A DNA stretch of 64,000 bases from Hydrogenothermaceae bacterium (GCA_015519975.1 WIAL01000020.1:1-64000), one strand, 5' to 3'. Shown: positions 47,196 through 57,025, counted from the stretch's first letter. Notes: generated by a model from the sequence alone, not told the origin. A program made the numbers and translations.

Positions 47196-48151
47196 TAAAG
47201 TTAGACAATATTGATTTAAAAATCCTAGAGCTAACAGAAAAAGAAACTATATCTGGAGAAAAACTTTCCTCAATATTTAATATTTCACGGACTGCTGTAT
47301 GGAAAAGAATAAAAAAACTTGAAAAGCTTGGATATGAATTTTTACACACCTCAGAAGGTTATAAACTAAAAAAGAAAACCCCTTATTTACTTGAAAATGA
47401 GATAAAACCATTTTTAGAAACAAAATTTATAGGTAAAAACTATATATTCTTTGAGGAAATAGACTCTACCAATAACTATCTAAAAAATAATGAATTTGAA
47501 GAAGGAACGGTTGTTATAGCAGAAGCTCAAACAGCAGGGAAAGGAAGAAAAGGAAGAAAATGGATATCAATAAAAGAGAAAGGCCTATATTTTTCAATTT
47601 TATTAAAACCTAAAATACCTGTAAGTGATATATTAAAATTTTCATTAATATTTCCATTAGCACTTCATAAAACAATATTAGATTTTGGAATTCAAGCTAA
47701 AATAAAGTGGCCGAATGATATTTATATAAATGGTAAAAAAACCGCCGGAATTTTAACAGAAACTGATATTGAAGGGAATGAAATAAGCAAAGCAGTTATA
47801 GGTATTGGGATAAACATTAGCCATACACAAAAAGATTTACACGAAATAAAGGACATAGCAACATCTTTACTGATCGAAAAAAAAGAAAAAATAGATAGAA
47901 AAGATTTTTTTGCTGAACTTTTGAAAAATATAGAAAAAAATTATTTTAGTTATATTGAAGGGAAATTAAATACAATAAAAGAAATTGAGAAAAATATGCT
48001 CTGGATTAATGAAAAGGTTTCTTTAATAGACGATCAAAACAAAATAGAAGGAACTTTACTGGGATTAAACGAATTTGGCGGTCTTAAAATAAAAACAAAA
48101 AATAAAACAATTGATTTTTATACCGGAGATTTAACAATTAGGCGTATTTAG
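47192..48151 (+). CDS. birA: Bifunctional biotin ligase / biotin operon repressor
   Basis: The 319-residue protein has an N-terminal winged-helix HTH (about 18-60, [17 protein letters not shown]), a biotin-AMP-forming domain with GKGRKGRKW in place of the usual [24 protein letters not shown], and a C-terminal SH3-like domain. It attaches biotin to carboxylases and, with the HTH, probably represses biotin genes such as bioF nearby. No BirA operator was identified. It overlaps lepA and its 3' end overlaps the facing small gene. Confidence 0.93.
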   Translation: MIKLDNIDLKILELTEKETISGEKLSSIFNISRTAVWKRIKKLEKLGYEFLHTSEGYKLKKKTPYLLENEIKPFLETKFIGKNYIFFEEIDSTNNYLKNNEFEEGTVVIAEAQTAGKGRKGRKWISIKEKGLYFSILLKPKIPVSDILKFSLIFPLALHKTILDFGIQAKIKWPNDIYINGKKTAGILTETDIEGNEISKAVIGIGINISHTQKDLHEIKDIATSLLIEKKEKIDRKDFFAELLKNIEKNYFSYIEGKLNTIKEIEKNMLWINEKVSLIDDQNKIEGTLLGLNEFGGLKIKTKNKTIDFYTGDLTIRRI

Positions 48152-48326
48152 AAATTGTACCTTCTGGATTTGGTGGGGGTATTTGCTGAGTTTCCTGTAC
48201 TTTATTAGAGCTGTCTGTCTGTACATTTTGATTAGGAAGCATCTGTAAAATATCATTCATCAACTGTTTTTGAAGTTCCATCATATCTTTATATATTGAA
48301 ACTTGTACTTGCCCTTTAACTTCCAT
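48138..48326 (-). CDS. YjfB-like putative motility peptide
   Basis: The 62-residue protein resembles the small YjfB family (putative motility proteins) in length, in the VSIYKDMMELQKQLMNDILQMLP helix pattern, the Gln/Pro-rich middle and the short ending ISKYA. YjfB genes lie in flagellar regions of many bacteria, but their function is unknown. An SD is not clear (aaggtgaaatac precedes the start). It overlaps birA by 14 bases tail to tail. Recognition is moderate. Confidence 0.55.
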   Translation of the reverse strand: MEVKGQVQVSIYKDMMELQKQLMNDILQMLPNQNVQTDSSNKVQETQQIPPPNPEGTISKYA

Positions 48327-48391
48327 AGTATTTCACCTTACTTTATGGTTTTAATTTAAATATATACATATGTATACTAAAGTCAATAAGA

Positions 48392-49348
48392 TTAGACAAT
48401 TCTATTTCTATCTCTACCTTCCAAAAACGCTTTAATATTTTCTGCTATTTCATTAATTAGTTTTTGCCGTGCTTCTATACTTGTCCAGGCTATATGAGGT
48501 GTGATAAAAAGTCTTTCTTTGTTCTTTATTTTTAAAAGTGGACTATCTTCATTTATAGGCTCCTTTTCAAGCACATCAAGACCTGCTCCTGCTATAAGAT
48601 TCTCATCTAGAGCACGGGCTAAATCATCTTCATCAACAATACCGCCTCTGCCGAGATTTAAAAGAATTGCAGATTTTTTCATAAGTCTTAACTGATCATA
48701 CTTAATAAGTCCCCTTGTTTTTTCATTCAACGGTGCATGTATAGAAATTATATCTGAAGTCTTTAAAAGCTCATCTAAAGAAACCTTTTTGTATTTCTCT
48801 TGTCTATCAATTCCAGACGTTGAAGAGTATATAACTTTAGCTCCAAAACTTTCAGCAACTTGAGCTACTCTTCTTCCTATAGTCCCAAGTCCTATTATTC
48901 CCCATATTTTATCGTTTATTTCCCAGAATGGTTTTCCAATATGTGTAAATATATCACTTTTTGCATACTCTCCAGATTTTACATACTCATCGTAGTACTT
49001 TAAATGCTCCAAAAGATAAAAAAGCATTGCAAATGTATGTTGAACTACACTTTCTGTTGAATACCCTGCAACATTTCTTACCTGCACGCCTTTTTCTTTT
49101 GCATAGTTTATGTTTATATTGTTATATCCTGTGGCTGCTTCACATATTAGTTTAAGGTTTTTTGCATTATCTATAACATTTTTATCTATGACTACTTTGT
49201 TTGTGATTACAATATCTGCATCTTTTACCCTTTCTATTGTTTTATCAGGAGGAGTTGTTTCATATGATATAAAATCACCAAACTGATTAAATATTGATAA
49301 ATCCACATCATTTCCAACTGTTTTTGCATCTAAAAATACTATTTTCAT
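48392..49348 (-). CDS. D-isomer-specific 2-hydroxyacid dehydrogenase
   Basis: The 318-residue NAD-dependent enzyme has the Rossmann motif GIIGLGTIGRRVAQ, the catalytic Arg in NLGRGGIVDE, Glu in LDVLEKEP and His in ITPHIAW. It could reduce glyoxylate/hydroxypyruvate or pyruvate (D-lactate); the sequence does not settle the substrate. It is not SerA, as there is no C-terminal ACT domain. It follows a small unknown gene by two bases, in an operon with bioF. Confidence 0.88.
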   Translation of the reverse strand: MKIVFLDAKTVGNDVDLSIFNQFGDFISYETTPPDKTIERVKDADIVITNKVVIDKNVIDNAKNLKLICEAATGYNNININYAKEKGVQVRNVAGYSTESVVQHTFAMLFYLLEHLKYYDEYVKSGEYAKSDIFTHIGKPFWEINDKIWGIIGLGTIGRRVAQVAESFGAKVIYSSTSGIDRQEKYKKVSLDELLKTSDIISIHAPLNEKTRGLIKYDQLRLMKKSAILLNLGRGGIVDEDDLARALDENLIAGAGLDVLEKEPINEDSPLLKIKNKERLFITPHIAWTSIEARQKLINEIAENIKAFLEGRDRNRIV

Positions 49349-49350
49349 TT

Positions 49351-49587
49351 TCAGCTCCTTTTGAAAAGTTCTTCAAGTTGTGCTATTTCTATCTGATTTT
49401 TTAGATATTTCAAGGAATCTATAAAATATTTTTTTGAAGCTTTTTGAATTTCTTCAAGAGAGCCTTCGAACTTTACCGTTTCATTATCTTTTTCAATTGT
49501 AAGTAGATATGTACCTTCCTCAATATCATATTCTAATGTTAGAATGATCCCTTTATCTGTTGTTATTTTTTCTATTAACTTTTTCAT
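49351..49587 (-). CDS. Small protein of unknown function between bioF and a dehydrogenase
   Basis: The 78-residue protein has a beta-rich first half (GIILTLEYDIEEGTYLLTIE) and a helical second half (QKASKKYFIDSLKYLKNQIE). It has no signal or metal motif. It overlaps bioF by four bases and precedes the dehydrogenase by two, so it is very probably co-expressed. I do not recognise it. Confidence 0.6.
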   Translation of the reverse strand: MKKLIEKITTDKGIILTLEYDIEEGTYLLTIEKDNETVKFEGSLEEIQKASKKYFIDSLKYLKNQIEIAQLEELFKRS

Positions 49588-50711
49588 TTTGCAACCTCTT
49601 TAATAGCTTTTATTAATTTATCTATTTCTTCATAAGGATGATTATAACTTACAGTTATCCTGAGTCTACTTTCACCTTCAGGTACTGTCGGAGGTCTTAT
49701 TGCCTGCACAAAAAAGCCTTTTTCTAAAAGTTTATCTCTAAAATATATAGCTTTTTCTGCTGTTTCAGTTATTAAAGATATTATAGGAACTCCATAATAC
49801 TTTACATTAAAATTTATTTCTTTAATATTTTCATACAAATATTTGGCCTTTTCTAAAACATCCAGTCTTCGCTGTGGATGACTTTTTATTATTTTCAGAT
49901 TCTCTAAAGATATAAAATTTTGAACAGGAGACAACGCAGTTGTAAAAATTGCCGTTCTCATTTTATTTATTAAAAAATCTATTAACAATTTACTACCACA
50001 TATAAATGCTCCATAACTTCCAACTGCTTTTGAAAGCGTTCCCATCTGTATGATTCTATTATTTGGCTTCATTCCATAATGAAAAATCGTTCCCTTTCCT
50101 TCTCCTATGATACCAGTTGCATGAGCATCATCTATAATTAGTACTGCATCATACTCTTCTGCAAGTTTATAAATTTTATCAACAGAAGCTATATCCCCCT
50201 CCATACTAAAAACGCCGTCTGTAACTATAAATATATTTCCATCTGTTTTATTTTCTTTTAATTTTTTTTCTAAATCTTCAATGTCATTATGTTTGTAAAT
50301 AACTTTTTTTGCCTTTGAAAGTCTAATGCCGTCAATTATAGAAGCGTGATTTAGTTCATCACTGAAAATTATATCTTCTTTTGTTGTTATAGATGAAATT
50401 AATCCAACATTTGCAAGATATCCGCTGCCAACTACTATACAGTCCTCAGATTCTTTAAAAAAAGAGAGTTCCTTTTCAAGTTCTTCTTGCACTTTTGTAT
50501 ATCCACTTATATGCGTAGATGCTCCACTCCCAAGAGATAAATTTTCTATATTTTTACAAAGCTTTTGTTTTGTGGAGGGTTCATCTTTTAATCCAAGATA
50601 ATCATTTGACGAGAAATTAATTATTCCATCTGATAAAACTACTCTTTTCCGATATAAATTTTTTGCCCTTATTTCACTTAATTTTTTATTTAGAAAATTT
50701 TCAAATTTCAT
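49584..50711 (-). CDS. bioF: 8-amino-7-oxononanoate synthase
   Basis: BioF condenses pimeloyl-ACP and alanine in biotin synthesis. The 375-residue PLP enzyme has NFSSNDYLGL, the DDAHATGIIGEGKG motif and the PLP Lys in MGTLSKAVGSYGA. Related Kbl (2-amino-3-ketobutyrate ligase) is possible, but the proximity of birA supports BioF. No other biotin genes are in the window. Confidence 0.88.
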   Translation of the reverse strand: MKFENFLNKKLSEIRAKNLYRKRVVLSDGIINFSSNDYLGLKDEPSTKQKLCKNIENLSLGSGASTHISGYTKVQEELEKELSFFKESEDCIVVGSGYLANVGLISSITTKEDIIFSDELNHASIIDGIRLSKAKKVIYKHNDIEDLEKKLKENKTDGNIFIVTDGVFSMEGDIASVDKIYKLAEEYDAVLIIDDAHATGIIGEGKGTIFHYGMKPNNRIIQMGTLSKAVGSYGAFICGSKLLIDFLINKMRTAIFTTALSPVQNFISLENLKIIKSHPQRRLDVLEKAKYLYENIKEINFNVKYYGVPIISLITETAEKAIYFRDKLLEKGFFVQAIRPPTVPEGESRLRITVSYNHPYEEIDKLIKAIKEVAK

Positions 50712-50774
50712 AAAATATTGACCTTTAGAGAAATTTTAATTATCATTTAATCATTAAAGGGGAGGCGAAAATTT

Positions 50775-51794
50775 TTGCCAAATGAAGTTCTAAATCTAAA
50801 AAGAAATATAACTGCATTTTATATAATTGTTTCACTGATTTTAGTTATCTATTCTATTATACATTATTTCATAGGTGGACTAAAGTTTTATATCCCATTT
50901 TTTATTATATCGTGGCTGGGTTTCACATTTTCATGGCTTTATTTTAGAAAAAATAACGACTACGAAAAAACTATTTTATATTTTTTCTTATCTGGATCTG
51001 TTGTAGCTTACGCTGCATTTTTACAAGGAGGCATTGATAAAACTGGATACCTATGGTCCATTTTACTTATATCTGTCTCTTATTTATTGATGGAAACAAA
51101 AAAAGCAAATCTTTTTTCATTTTCATTTGGAATGATTTTAGCTTTTACTATTTTACTTCACATTTCAGGTTTTATAACATTACCTTATAATCCATTATCT
51201 TATCTAACAATATTTATAATAATTTCCATTATCGTATATGTTGGAAACAGTGTAATTAGAGAAACTATAGAAAAGCTTATATTTCTGGATAAAATAGCAA
51301 ACAAAGATATTTTAACAGGTTTATATAATAGGAAAAAAATTATTGAAATTTTAAGAAGGGAACTAGCACGGGCAAAGAGATATAACAGACCTCTTTCAAT
51401 TTTGTTAATTGATATAGATGATTTTAAAAAAATTAATGATACTTACGGACATAACTTTGGAGACAAAATACTTCGGGAATTTGCAAGACTTCTTAGAATG
51501 AGTTTAAGAAAATTAGATTATTCTGGAAGATGGGGAGGAGAGGAATTTATAGTAATACTTCCTGAAACAGATAAAGAAAATGCAGTAAAAGTTGCAGAAA
51601 AAATTAGAAACTTAACTGCAAATTATTTTGAAGAGATTTATGGTAAAAAAATAACTATTTCTATAGGTTTAACTGAATTTAAACATTGGGATAAAGAATC
51701 TATTGATTTGATAATATATGAAATTATTGAAATAGCAGATAATGCCCTTTATAAAGCAAAAAGAGACGGAAAAAATAAAGTGGCTGTAAAATAA
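50775..51794 (+). CDS. Membrane-bound diguanylate cyclase (GGDEF)
   Basis: Starting at TTG 50775 after a strong SD (ggggaggcg), the 339-residue protein has five or six transmembrane helices (about 12-160) forming a sensor of no recognised type, then a GGDEF domain (about 175-339). The active site is GGEEF with an inhibitory site RKLD five residues before it, so active and product-inhibited c-di-GMP synthesis is expected. It is convergent with acnA. Confidence 0.9.
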   Translation: MPNEVLNLKRNITAFYIIVSLILVIYSIIHYFIGGLKFYIPFFIISWLGFTFSWLYFRKNNDYEKTILYFFLSGSVVAYAAFLQGGIDKTGYLWSILLISVSYLLMETKKANLFSFSFGMILAFTILLHISGFITLPYNPLSYLTIFIIISIIVYVGNSVIRETIEKLIFLDKIANKDILTGLYNRKKIIEILRRELARAKRYNRPLSILLIDIDDFKKINDTYGHNFGDKILREFARLLRMSLRKLDYSGRWGGEEFIVILPETDKENAVKVAEKIRNLTANYFEEIYGKKITISIGLTEFKHWDKESIDLIIYEIIEIADNALYKAKRDGKNKVAVK

Positions 51795-51796
51795 AA

Positions 51797-51815
51797 AAGG
51801 GGCTTAGCGCCCCTT
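51797..51815. terminator. Bidirectional terminator between the GGDEF gene and acnA
   Basis: The arms aaggggc (51797-51803) and gcccctt (51809-51815) form 7 bp with a 5-base loop. On the minus strand a T6 run follows, suiting acnA; the + tail (atatt) is weaker. Confidence 0.8.
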
Positions 51816-51818
51816 ATA

Positions 51819-54551
51819 TTATGCAGTTGCTATTTTTCTAAGTACAAGTGGAAGTATTCCACCGTTTTTGAAGTATTCAATATCAACAACAGTGTCGAGT
51901 CTTGTAATCACGTTAAACTCAACAGTTTCGCCGTTTTCTTTAGTAGCTCTAACTTTAAGTTCTTTTCCGGGAGCTATATCTTCAATGCCAAATATTTCAT
52001 AGACTTCAGTTCCATCAAGCCCAAGTTCTTCCCAGCCTTCACCTTCTTTAAATTGAAGTGGTAATACGCCCATTCCAACAAGGTTTGATCTATGGATTCT
52101 TTCAAAAGATTTAACTATAACGGCCTTTACACCAAGAAGCTGAGTTCCTTTTGCAGCCCAGTCCCTTGATGAACCTGTTCCGTACTCTTTTCCACCTAGA
52201 ACAATAAGAGGAGTTCCTTCCTGCTCATACTTAACAGCAGCATCATAAACAAACATTTCTTCTTTTTCAGGAAGCTTTAACGTATATCCACCTTCTTTTG
52301 GAGCAACTAATTTATTCTTAATTCTTACATTGGCAAATGTCCCTCTAACCATAACTTCATGGTTTCCTCTTCTTGCTCCGTAAGAGTTAAACTCTTCTAC
52401 AGGAACGCCATGTTCTAATAAGTATTTTCCAGCAGGGTATTCTGGAGGTATTTTACCGGCAGGAGATATATGATCAGTAGTTACAGAGTCCCCTAAAAGT
52501 TCTAACACTCTTGCGCCTGTAATATCTTTTGGTGGGTTAACATCTATTGTAAATCCATCAAAGTAAGGAGGTTTTCTAACATAAGTAGAATCTGGGTCCC
52601 ACTGGAATATTTCACCTGTTGGAGCCTCAAGTGACTGCCAGTACTCATCACCTTTTAGAACATCTTTATATTTTTCTTCAAATACTTCTGGAGTTAATAC
52701 GCTATTTAGTATCTCATTAATTTCTTCCTGAGAAGGCCAAATATCTTTTAAGTAAACAGGGTTTCCGTTAGGATCTTTTCCTATAGGTTCAGTTGTTAAA
52801 TCTATATCAGTTCTTCCTGCTATAGCATAAGCAACTACAAGTATTGGAGATGCAAGCCAGTTTGCTTTTACATCAGGATGAATTCTTGCTTCAAAGTTTC
52901 TGTTACCTGAAAGTACTGCAGAAACAATCAAGTCATTTTCTTTGATGGCTTTTTCTATATTAGGATTTAATGGTCCGCTATTTCCAATACATGTTGTACA
53001 GCCAAATCCAACTATGTGGAATCTAAGAGCCTCTAAATATGGTAAAAGACCTGCCTTTTTGAGATATCCTTCAACAACCCTTGAACCCGGTGCTAAAGAA
53101 GTCTTAACATAAGGCTTTACATTCAATCCTTTTTCAACAGCCTTTTTAGCAAGGAGACCTGCTCCTATTAAAACAGAAGGGTTAGAAGTGTTTGTACATG
53201 ATGTAATTGAAGCAATAACAACAGATCCATCACCAATCACAACTTCTTCTCCATCTATTTCAACTTTTGCAATTTTCTTTCCTTTATGAACTCTGCATTC
53301 CCCAATTTCCATGTCTTTTCCAGCTTCATCTTCGAAAGCAGTTATTTCTTTAATATCTATTTCTCTGTTGTAGTTGCAGTTTAAAAGATCAACAAAAGTT
53401 TTTTTCATATCCTTTAAAGGAACTCTATCTTGAGGTCTTGAAGGACCTGCCAGTGATGGCTCAACTTGAGACATATCTATTTCAATTACGTCAGAATATT
53501 CAGGGTTTTCAGTTCCTTCATAGAAGAGCATATTTTCTTTAGTATATTTTTCAGCAAGCTCTGCTGCTTCTTTTCTGTTTGTAAGTCTTAAGAAATTAAT
53601 TGTTTCCTCATCAACTGGGAAGAATCCCATAGTTGCTCCATATTCTGGAGCCATATTTGCAATTGTAGCTCTATCCGGAAGAGATAGCTTTTTAACACCT
53701 TCTCCAAAGTATTCAACAAATTTTTCAACAACACCAAGTTCTCTTAATTTCTGAGTTATAGTTAATACAAGGTCAGTTGTTGTCGCACCTTCTGGAAGCT
53801 CACCTGTTAATTTAACACCAACAACTTCAGGTATTTTCATGTAGTAAGGCTGTCCAAGCATAACAGCTTCTGCTTCGATTCCACCAACTCCCCATCCCAT
53901 TACACCAAGACCATTAATCATAGTAGTGTGGGAGTCAGTTCCAACTAATGAGTCAGGGAAAGCAACACCATTATTTGTCATTACAACCTGTGCAATGTAC
54001 TCAAGGTTAACCTGATGGATAATACCACTTCCCGGAGGAAATATTCTCAATGTATCAAATGCGTTTTGAGCCCATTTTAAAAGTAGATATCTTTCTTTGT
54101 TTCTTTTGTACTCAAGTTCAAGGTTTTTCTTGTATGCATCCTCACTTCCAAAGAAATCAATCTGAACAGAGTGGTCAATAACAAGGTCAACAGGCACAAG
54201 AGGGTTTACTTTTTTAGGATCTATTCCAAGATCTTTTGCAGCGTCTCTCATTGCTGCAAGGTCAACAACCCCAGGAACACCTGTAAAATCCTGCATTATA
54301 ACTCTTGCTGGATGGTGTGGAATCTCAACTGGAGATTCGTATTTTTTCTGCCAGTTTGCTATATTTTTAACATGCTCTTCAGTTACTACTTTGCCGTCAA
54401 GGTTTCTAAGTAAATTCTCAACTAAGATTCTAATTGAAAATGGAAGTCTTTCAATGTTTCCAATTCCTGCTTCTTGAAGTTTTTCAAGGCTGTAAACTGT
54501 ATAACTTTGCCCATTTGCTGTAATTGATTTTGTGAAATCAGACTTGTTCAT
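51819..54551 (-). CDS. acnA: Aconitate hydratase, AcnA type
   Basis: Aconitase interconverts citrate and isocitrate, here perhaps in an oxidative or reductive TCA cycle. The 910-residue protein has the 4Fe-4S ligands in IASITSCTNTSNP and GFGCTTCIGNSGPL, the DSHTTMINGLGVMGWGVGG motif, and the swivelling domain with GGKEYGTGSSRDWAAKGT. Length suits the AcnA/IRP1 branch. It stands alone between the GGDEF gene and uppP. Confidence 0.96.
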   Translation of the reverse strand: MNKSDFTKSITANGQSYTVYSLEKLQEAGIGNIERLPFSIRILVENLLRNLDGKVVTEEHVKNIANWQKKYESPVEIPHHPARVIMQDFTGVPGVVDLAAMRDAAKDLGIDPKKVNPLVPVDLVIDHSVQIDFFGSEDAYKKNLELEYKRNKERYLLLKWAQNAFDTLRIFPPGSGIIHQVNLEYIAQVVMTNNGVAFPDSLVGTDSHTTMINGLGVMGWGVGGIEAEAVMLGQPYYMKIPEVVGVKLTGELPEGATTTDLVLTITQKLRELGVVEKFVEYFGEGVKKLSLPDRATIANMAPEYGATMGFFPVDEETINFLRLTNRKEAAELAEKYTKENMLFYEGTENPEYSDVIEIDMSQVEPSLAGPSRPQDRVPLKDMKKTFVDLLNCNYNREIDIKEITAFEDEAGKDMEIGECRVHKGKKIAKVEIDGEEVVIGDGSVVIASITSCTNTSNPSVLIGAGLLAKKAVEKGLNVKPYVKTSLAPGSRVVEGYLKKAGLLPYLEALRFHIVGFGCTTCIGNSGPLNPNIEKAIKENDLIVSAVLSGNRNFEARIHPDVKANWLASPILVVAYAIAGRTDIDLTTEPIGKDPNGNPVYLKDIWPSQEEINEILNSVLTPEVFEEKYKDVLKGDEYWQSLEAPTGEIFQWDPDSTYVRKPPYFDGFTIDVNPPKDITGARVLELLGDSVTTDHISPAGKIPPEYPAGKYLLEHGVPVEEFNSYGARRGNHEVMVRGTFANVRIKNKLVAPKEGGYTLKLPEKEEMFVYDAAVKYEQEGTPLIVLGGKEYGTGSSRDWAAKGTQLLGVKAVIVKSFERIHRSNLVGMGVLPLQFKEGEGWEELGLDGTEVYEIFGIEDIAPGKELKVRATKENGETVEFNVITRLDTVVDIEYFKNGGILPLVLRKIATA

Positions 54552-54626
54552 CTGATACCTCCATAGTTTATTTTATAAATATTATAATTTGTAAATATAG
54601 AAAAAATCAAACGCTGTTTTATTCTT

Positions 54627-55391
54627 TCATAAAAGAAAAAGTAAAAAGATAATTCCAACTATTATTCTATAAATTCCAAATGGTATAAAATTATATCTGG
54701 ATATGAAAGCAAGTAAAAACTTTATTGAAATAATGGCAAAAATAAAAGCAGTAAAAAATCCTATTCCTAAGTTTATCCAGTTATCCACCTGAAATTCATT
54801 ATGATGCTTTAAAATATCGTAAGCCGTAGCCACAAACATAGTAGGAACTGCAAGCAAAAATGAAAACTCTGCTGCTGTTTTTCTGTTTAATCCCAGTAAA
54901 AGCCCTCCTATGATTGTTGCTCCTGATCTTGAAGTTCCAGGAATCATTGCGAAAGACTGGAAGACTCCAATAAAAAAAGCTTTTAAATATGGAATTTCTT
55001 CAACATCTGATATATGATGTTCTTTTTCTTTATATAAAAGTTCGACAATTATAAAAATAATACCTCCAATTATAAGCATCGTGGCAACAATATAAGGACT
55101 AAAAAGAGATTTTATTATTTTATAAAGTAAAAAACCTAAGATGCCTGTTGGAATAAATGCAATAATTAACCTTTCCCAGAGTTTTTTACTTGAAAAAAGC
55201 TTATCTTTATATAAAAACACAACAGCAAGTATAGAACCAAGCTGAATCGCAACTTCAAATGCTTTATGTGCTTCTGTTTGTTTTATATTCATTATCCAAG
55301 AAGCAAGGATTAGATGTCCTGTAGATGAAATTGGTAGAAACTCTGTTAATCCTTCTAAAACCCCAAGTATAAATGCTTCTATAAAGCCCAT
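54627..55391 (-). CDS. uppP: Undecaprenyl-diphosphatase
   Basis: UppP (BacA) recycles the lipid carrier for peptidoglycan and glycan synthesis at the membrane. The 254-residue multi-pass protein has the two family motifs EGLTEFLPISSTGHL and PGTSRSGATI. Its product also serves lipid-linked glycans like those used by the oligosaccharyltransferase at the window start. Single gene. Confidence 0.95.
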   Translation of the reverse strand: MGFIEAFILGVLEGLTEFLPISSTGHLILASWIMNIKQTEAHKAFEVAIQLGSILAVVFLYKDKLFSSKKLWERLIIAFIPTGILGFLLYKIIKSLFSPYIVATMLIIGGIIFIIVELLYKEKEHHISDVEEIPYLKAFFIGVFQSFAMIPGTSRSGATIIGGLLLGLNRKTAAEFSFLLAVPTMFVATAYDILKHHNEFQVDNWINLGIGFFTAFIFAIISIKFLLAFISRYNFIPFGIYRIIVGIIFLLFLL

Positions 55392-55465
55392 AAATTTCTC
55401 CTATATTTTTAAATTAAAGCACAAAAAATTATGATTTTGCTAATTTTATAACGAAACATTTAGGA

Positions 55466-55471
55466 TATAAT
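55466..55471 (+). promoter_or_regulatory. Candidate -10 of the queD operon
   Basis: TATAAT at 55466-55471 in agga-tataat-tagt context lies 32 bases before the first start of a + strand gene run (unknown gene, queD, small membrane gene, gamma-CA). No strong -35 was seen. Confidence 0.45.
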
Positions 55472-55502
55472 TAGTTTAAAATAAAAGTTTTGGAGAAACA
55501 AA

Positions 55503-55889
55503 ATGAAAGCAAAATCTTACAATCATTATATAGAGCTTATCGCATATGACAAAAAGGGGAATACCAAAAATATTTCTATTCTATATATAGTAGCAGTTCC
55601 AGAAAATGATGCTGTTGAAAGAGAAATAGATTTCCAGTGCTACAGACCTACTTATATGCCTAAGAATATTGTAGAAAAAATAGGTAAAGCCTATGGAATA
55701 GCTGTAGAGTTTGATATAAAAAATCCTGAAAAATACAGCATGCTCGGATACAGACCTGATTTAGATTTATATGTTTTTAAAGAAGGAATGAGTTTTGAAG
55801 AAGGTCTTGAAAAAATAAAAAAAATTGTGTCAGATTATCTAAAAGAAGAAAATTTTGAACCGTTTAAAATAGAAAATATTCCTGTATAG
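55503..55889 (+). CDS. Unknown protein upstream of queD
   Basis: The 128-residue protein has an alpha-beta look, with no signal and no metal motif: YNHYIELIAYDKKGNTKNIS, a CYRPTYMPKNIVEKIG segment and an acidic C-terminal helix. The SD (tggagaaac) is good. It ends nine bases before queD, so they are probably one operon. I do not recognise the family; a link to 7-deazaguanine or pterin chemistry is only suggested by position. Confidence 0.6.
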   Translation: MKAKSYNHYIELIAYDKKGNTKNISILYIVAVPENDAVEREIDFQCYRPTYMPKNIVEKIGKAYGIAVEFDIKNPEKYSMLGYRPDLDLYVFKEGMSFEEGLEKIKKIVSDYLKEENFEPFKIENIPV

Positions 55890-55898
55890 AGGTGAAAA

Positions 55899-56381
55899 AT
55901 GAAATATGAAATAACAAAAAAATTTAAATTTGAAGCAGGACACAGAGTATGGAAGCAAAACTTAATGTCCGGAAAAGGTGCAAAATTAATGGGTGGAGAA
56001 ATACCTCCAAATCCTTGCCTTAACATACACGGACACAGCTACAAAGTGGAGGTTACAGTTGGTTCTGATAAACTCAATGAGCAGGAGATGGTAATAGATT
56101 TTTACCATATAAAAGCTGCATTAAAAGATTTAATAGATAATCAAATGGATCACTCCTTTATCATTGACAAAAATGACCCTCTTTATCCAAAATTTAAAGA
56201 AGACTTTGGATTTTTAAAACTTTTTGAAGTAGATTTTTGTCCAACAGCAGAAGCTTTAGCTAAATTTATATATGATTTTTTAGAAAAAAAACTTGAAGAA
56301 GCAGGACTTTTAGAAGATATCAAAGTAGTATCAGTTACAATATGGGAAACAGAAACAGGAAAAGCCGTTTACAAAGGATAA
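55899..56381 (+). CDS. queD: 6-carboxytetrahydropterin synthase / PTPS-like (QueD)
   Basis: The 160-residue protein belongs to the 6-pyruvoyl-tetrahydropterin synthase fold. Zn ligands are His15 (EAGHRVW), His44 and His46 (IHGHSY), with Cys40 as the probable catalytic residue. QueD makes carboxytetrahydropterin for queuosine. There is an insert (MSGKGAKLMGGEIPPN) between the first His and the Cys. Other queuosine genes are not in the window. Confidence 0.9.
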   Translation: MKYEITKKFKFEAGHRVWKQNLMSGKGAKLMGGEIPPNPCLNIHGHSYKVEVTVGSDKLNEQEMVIDFYHIKAALKDLIDNQMDHSFIIDKNDPLYPKFKEDFGFLKLFEVDFCPTAEALAKFIYDFLEKKLEEAGLLEDIKVVSVTIWETETGKAVYKG

Positions 56382-56385
56382 ACTA

Positions 56386-56505
56386 ATGAAAATAGTATAC
56401 TTAATACCTGCTGTGTTTATAATGCTTTCGGCTTTTATTATTTATTTGACAGTTGGCTATTCTTTTTTAAAAAAGAACAAGGAGAAAAAAGATGGCGATA
56501 ATTAA
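56386..56505 (+). CDS. Small single-span membrane protein (39 aa)
   Basis: A 39-codon frame from ATG 56386, five bases after queD, has an SD-like aaagga and encodes one hydrophobic helix (LIPAVFIMLSAFIIYLTVG) followed by a basic/acidic tail KKNKEKKDGDN. Its end overlaps the start of the gamma-carbonic-anhydrase-like gene by 14 bases, a typical coupled arrangement. Size and form recall small accessory subunits such as CcoQ, but there is no other support. Real but unproven. Confidence 0.5.
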   Translation: MKIVYLIPAVFIMLSAFIIYLTVGYSFLKKNKEKKDGDN

Positions 56506-57025
56506 ACCCTATAAGGGCAAATTTCCTAAAATACACCCAACGGCTTTTATAGCAGAAAATGCAGTTATTATAGGAGATGTTGAAATAGGTGAAGACTGCT
56601 CCATATGGTATAACGTTGTAATAAGAGGTGATGTAAACTATATAAGAATCGGAGATAGAACAAATATACAGGACGGCACAATTATTCACGTTGACCACAA
56701 AAAGTATCCAACAATTATAGGCAAAGAAGTTACAGTAGGACATAATGTTATGCTTCATGCATGTACCATAGAAGATAGATGTTTAATTGGAATGTCTTCG
56801 ACTATTATGGACGGTGTTGTCGTAGGCAGAGAAAGTATTGTTGGAGCAGGTGCATTAGTTACTCCAGGAAAAAAAATTGAGCCGCGAACCCTCTGGACAG
56901 GAAGTCCGGCAAAATACAAAAGAGATTTGACAGAAGAAGAAATTCAGTGGCTTGAGCAGTCTTATAAAAACTACATAAATTACAAAAATTCTTACCTTGA
57001 AGATTTAAAACCAAAAGGCGTATAA
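56492..57025 (+). CDS. Gamma-carbonic anhydrase-like hexapeptide-repeat protein
   Basis: The 177-residue left-handed beta-helix protein has hexapeptide repeats and the three metal ligands of the gamma-carbonic-anhydrase family, His66, His84 and His89 (IIHVDH and VGHNVMLHA). It ends in a C-terminal helix. Family members include real carbonic anhydrases and proteins without activity (YrdA, PaaY). Substrate is not settled by sequence. Confidence 0.85.
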   Translation: MAIIKPYKGKFPKIHPTAFIAENAVIIGDVEIGEDCSIWYNVVIRGDVNYIRIGDRTNIQDGTIIHVDHKKYPTIIGKEVTVGHNVMLHACTIEDRCLIGMSSTIMDGVVVGRESIVGAGALVTPGKKIEPRTLWTGSPAKYKRDLTEEEIQWLEQSYKNYINYKNSYLEDLKPKGV

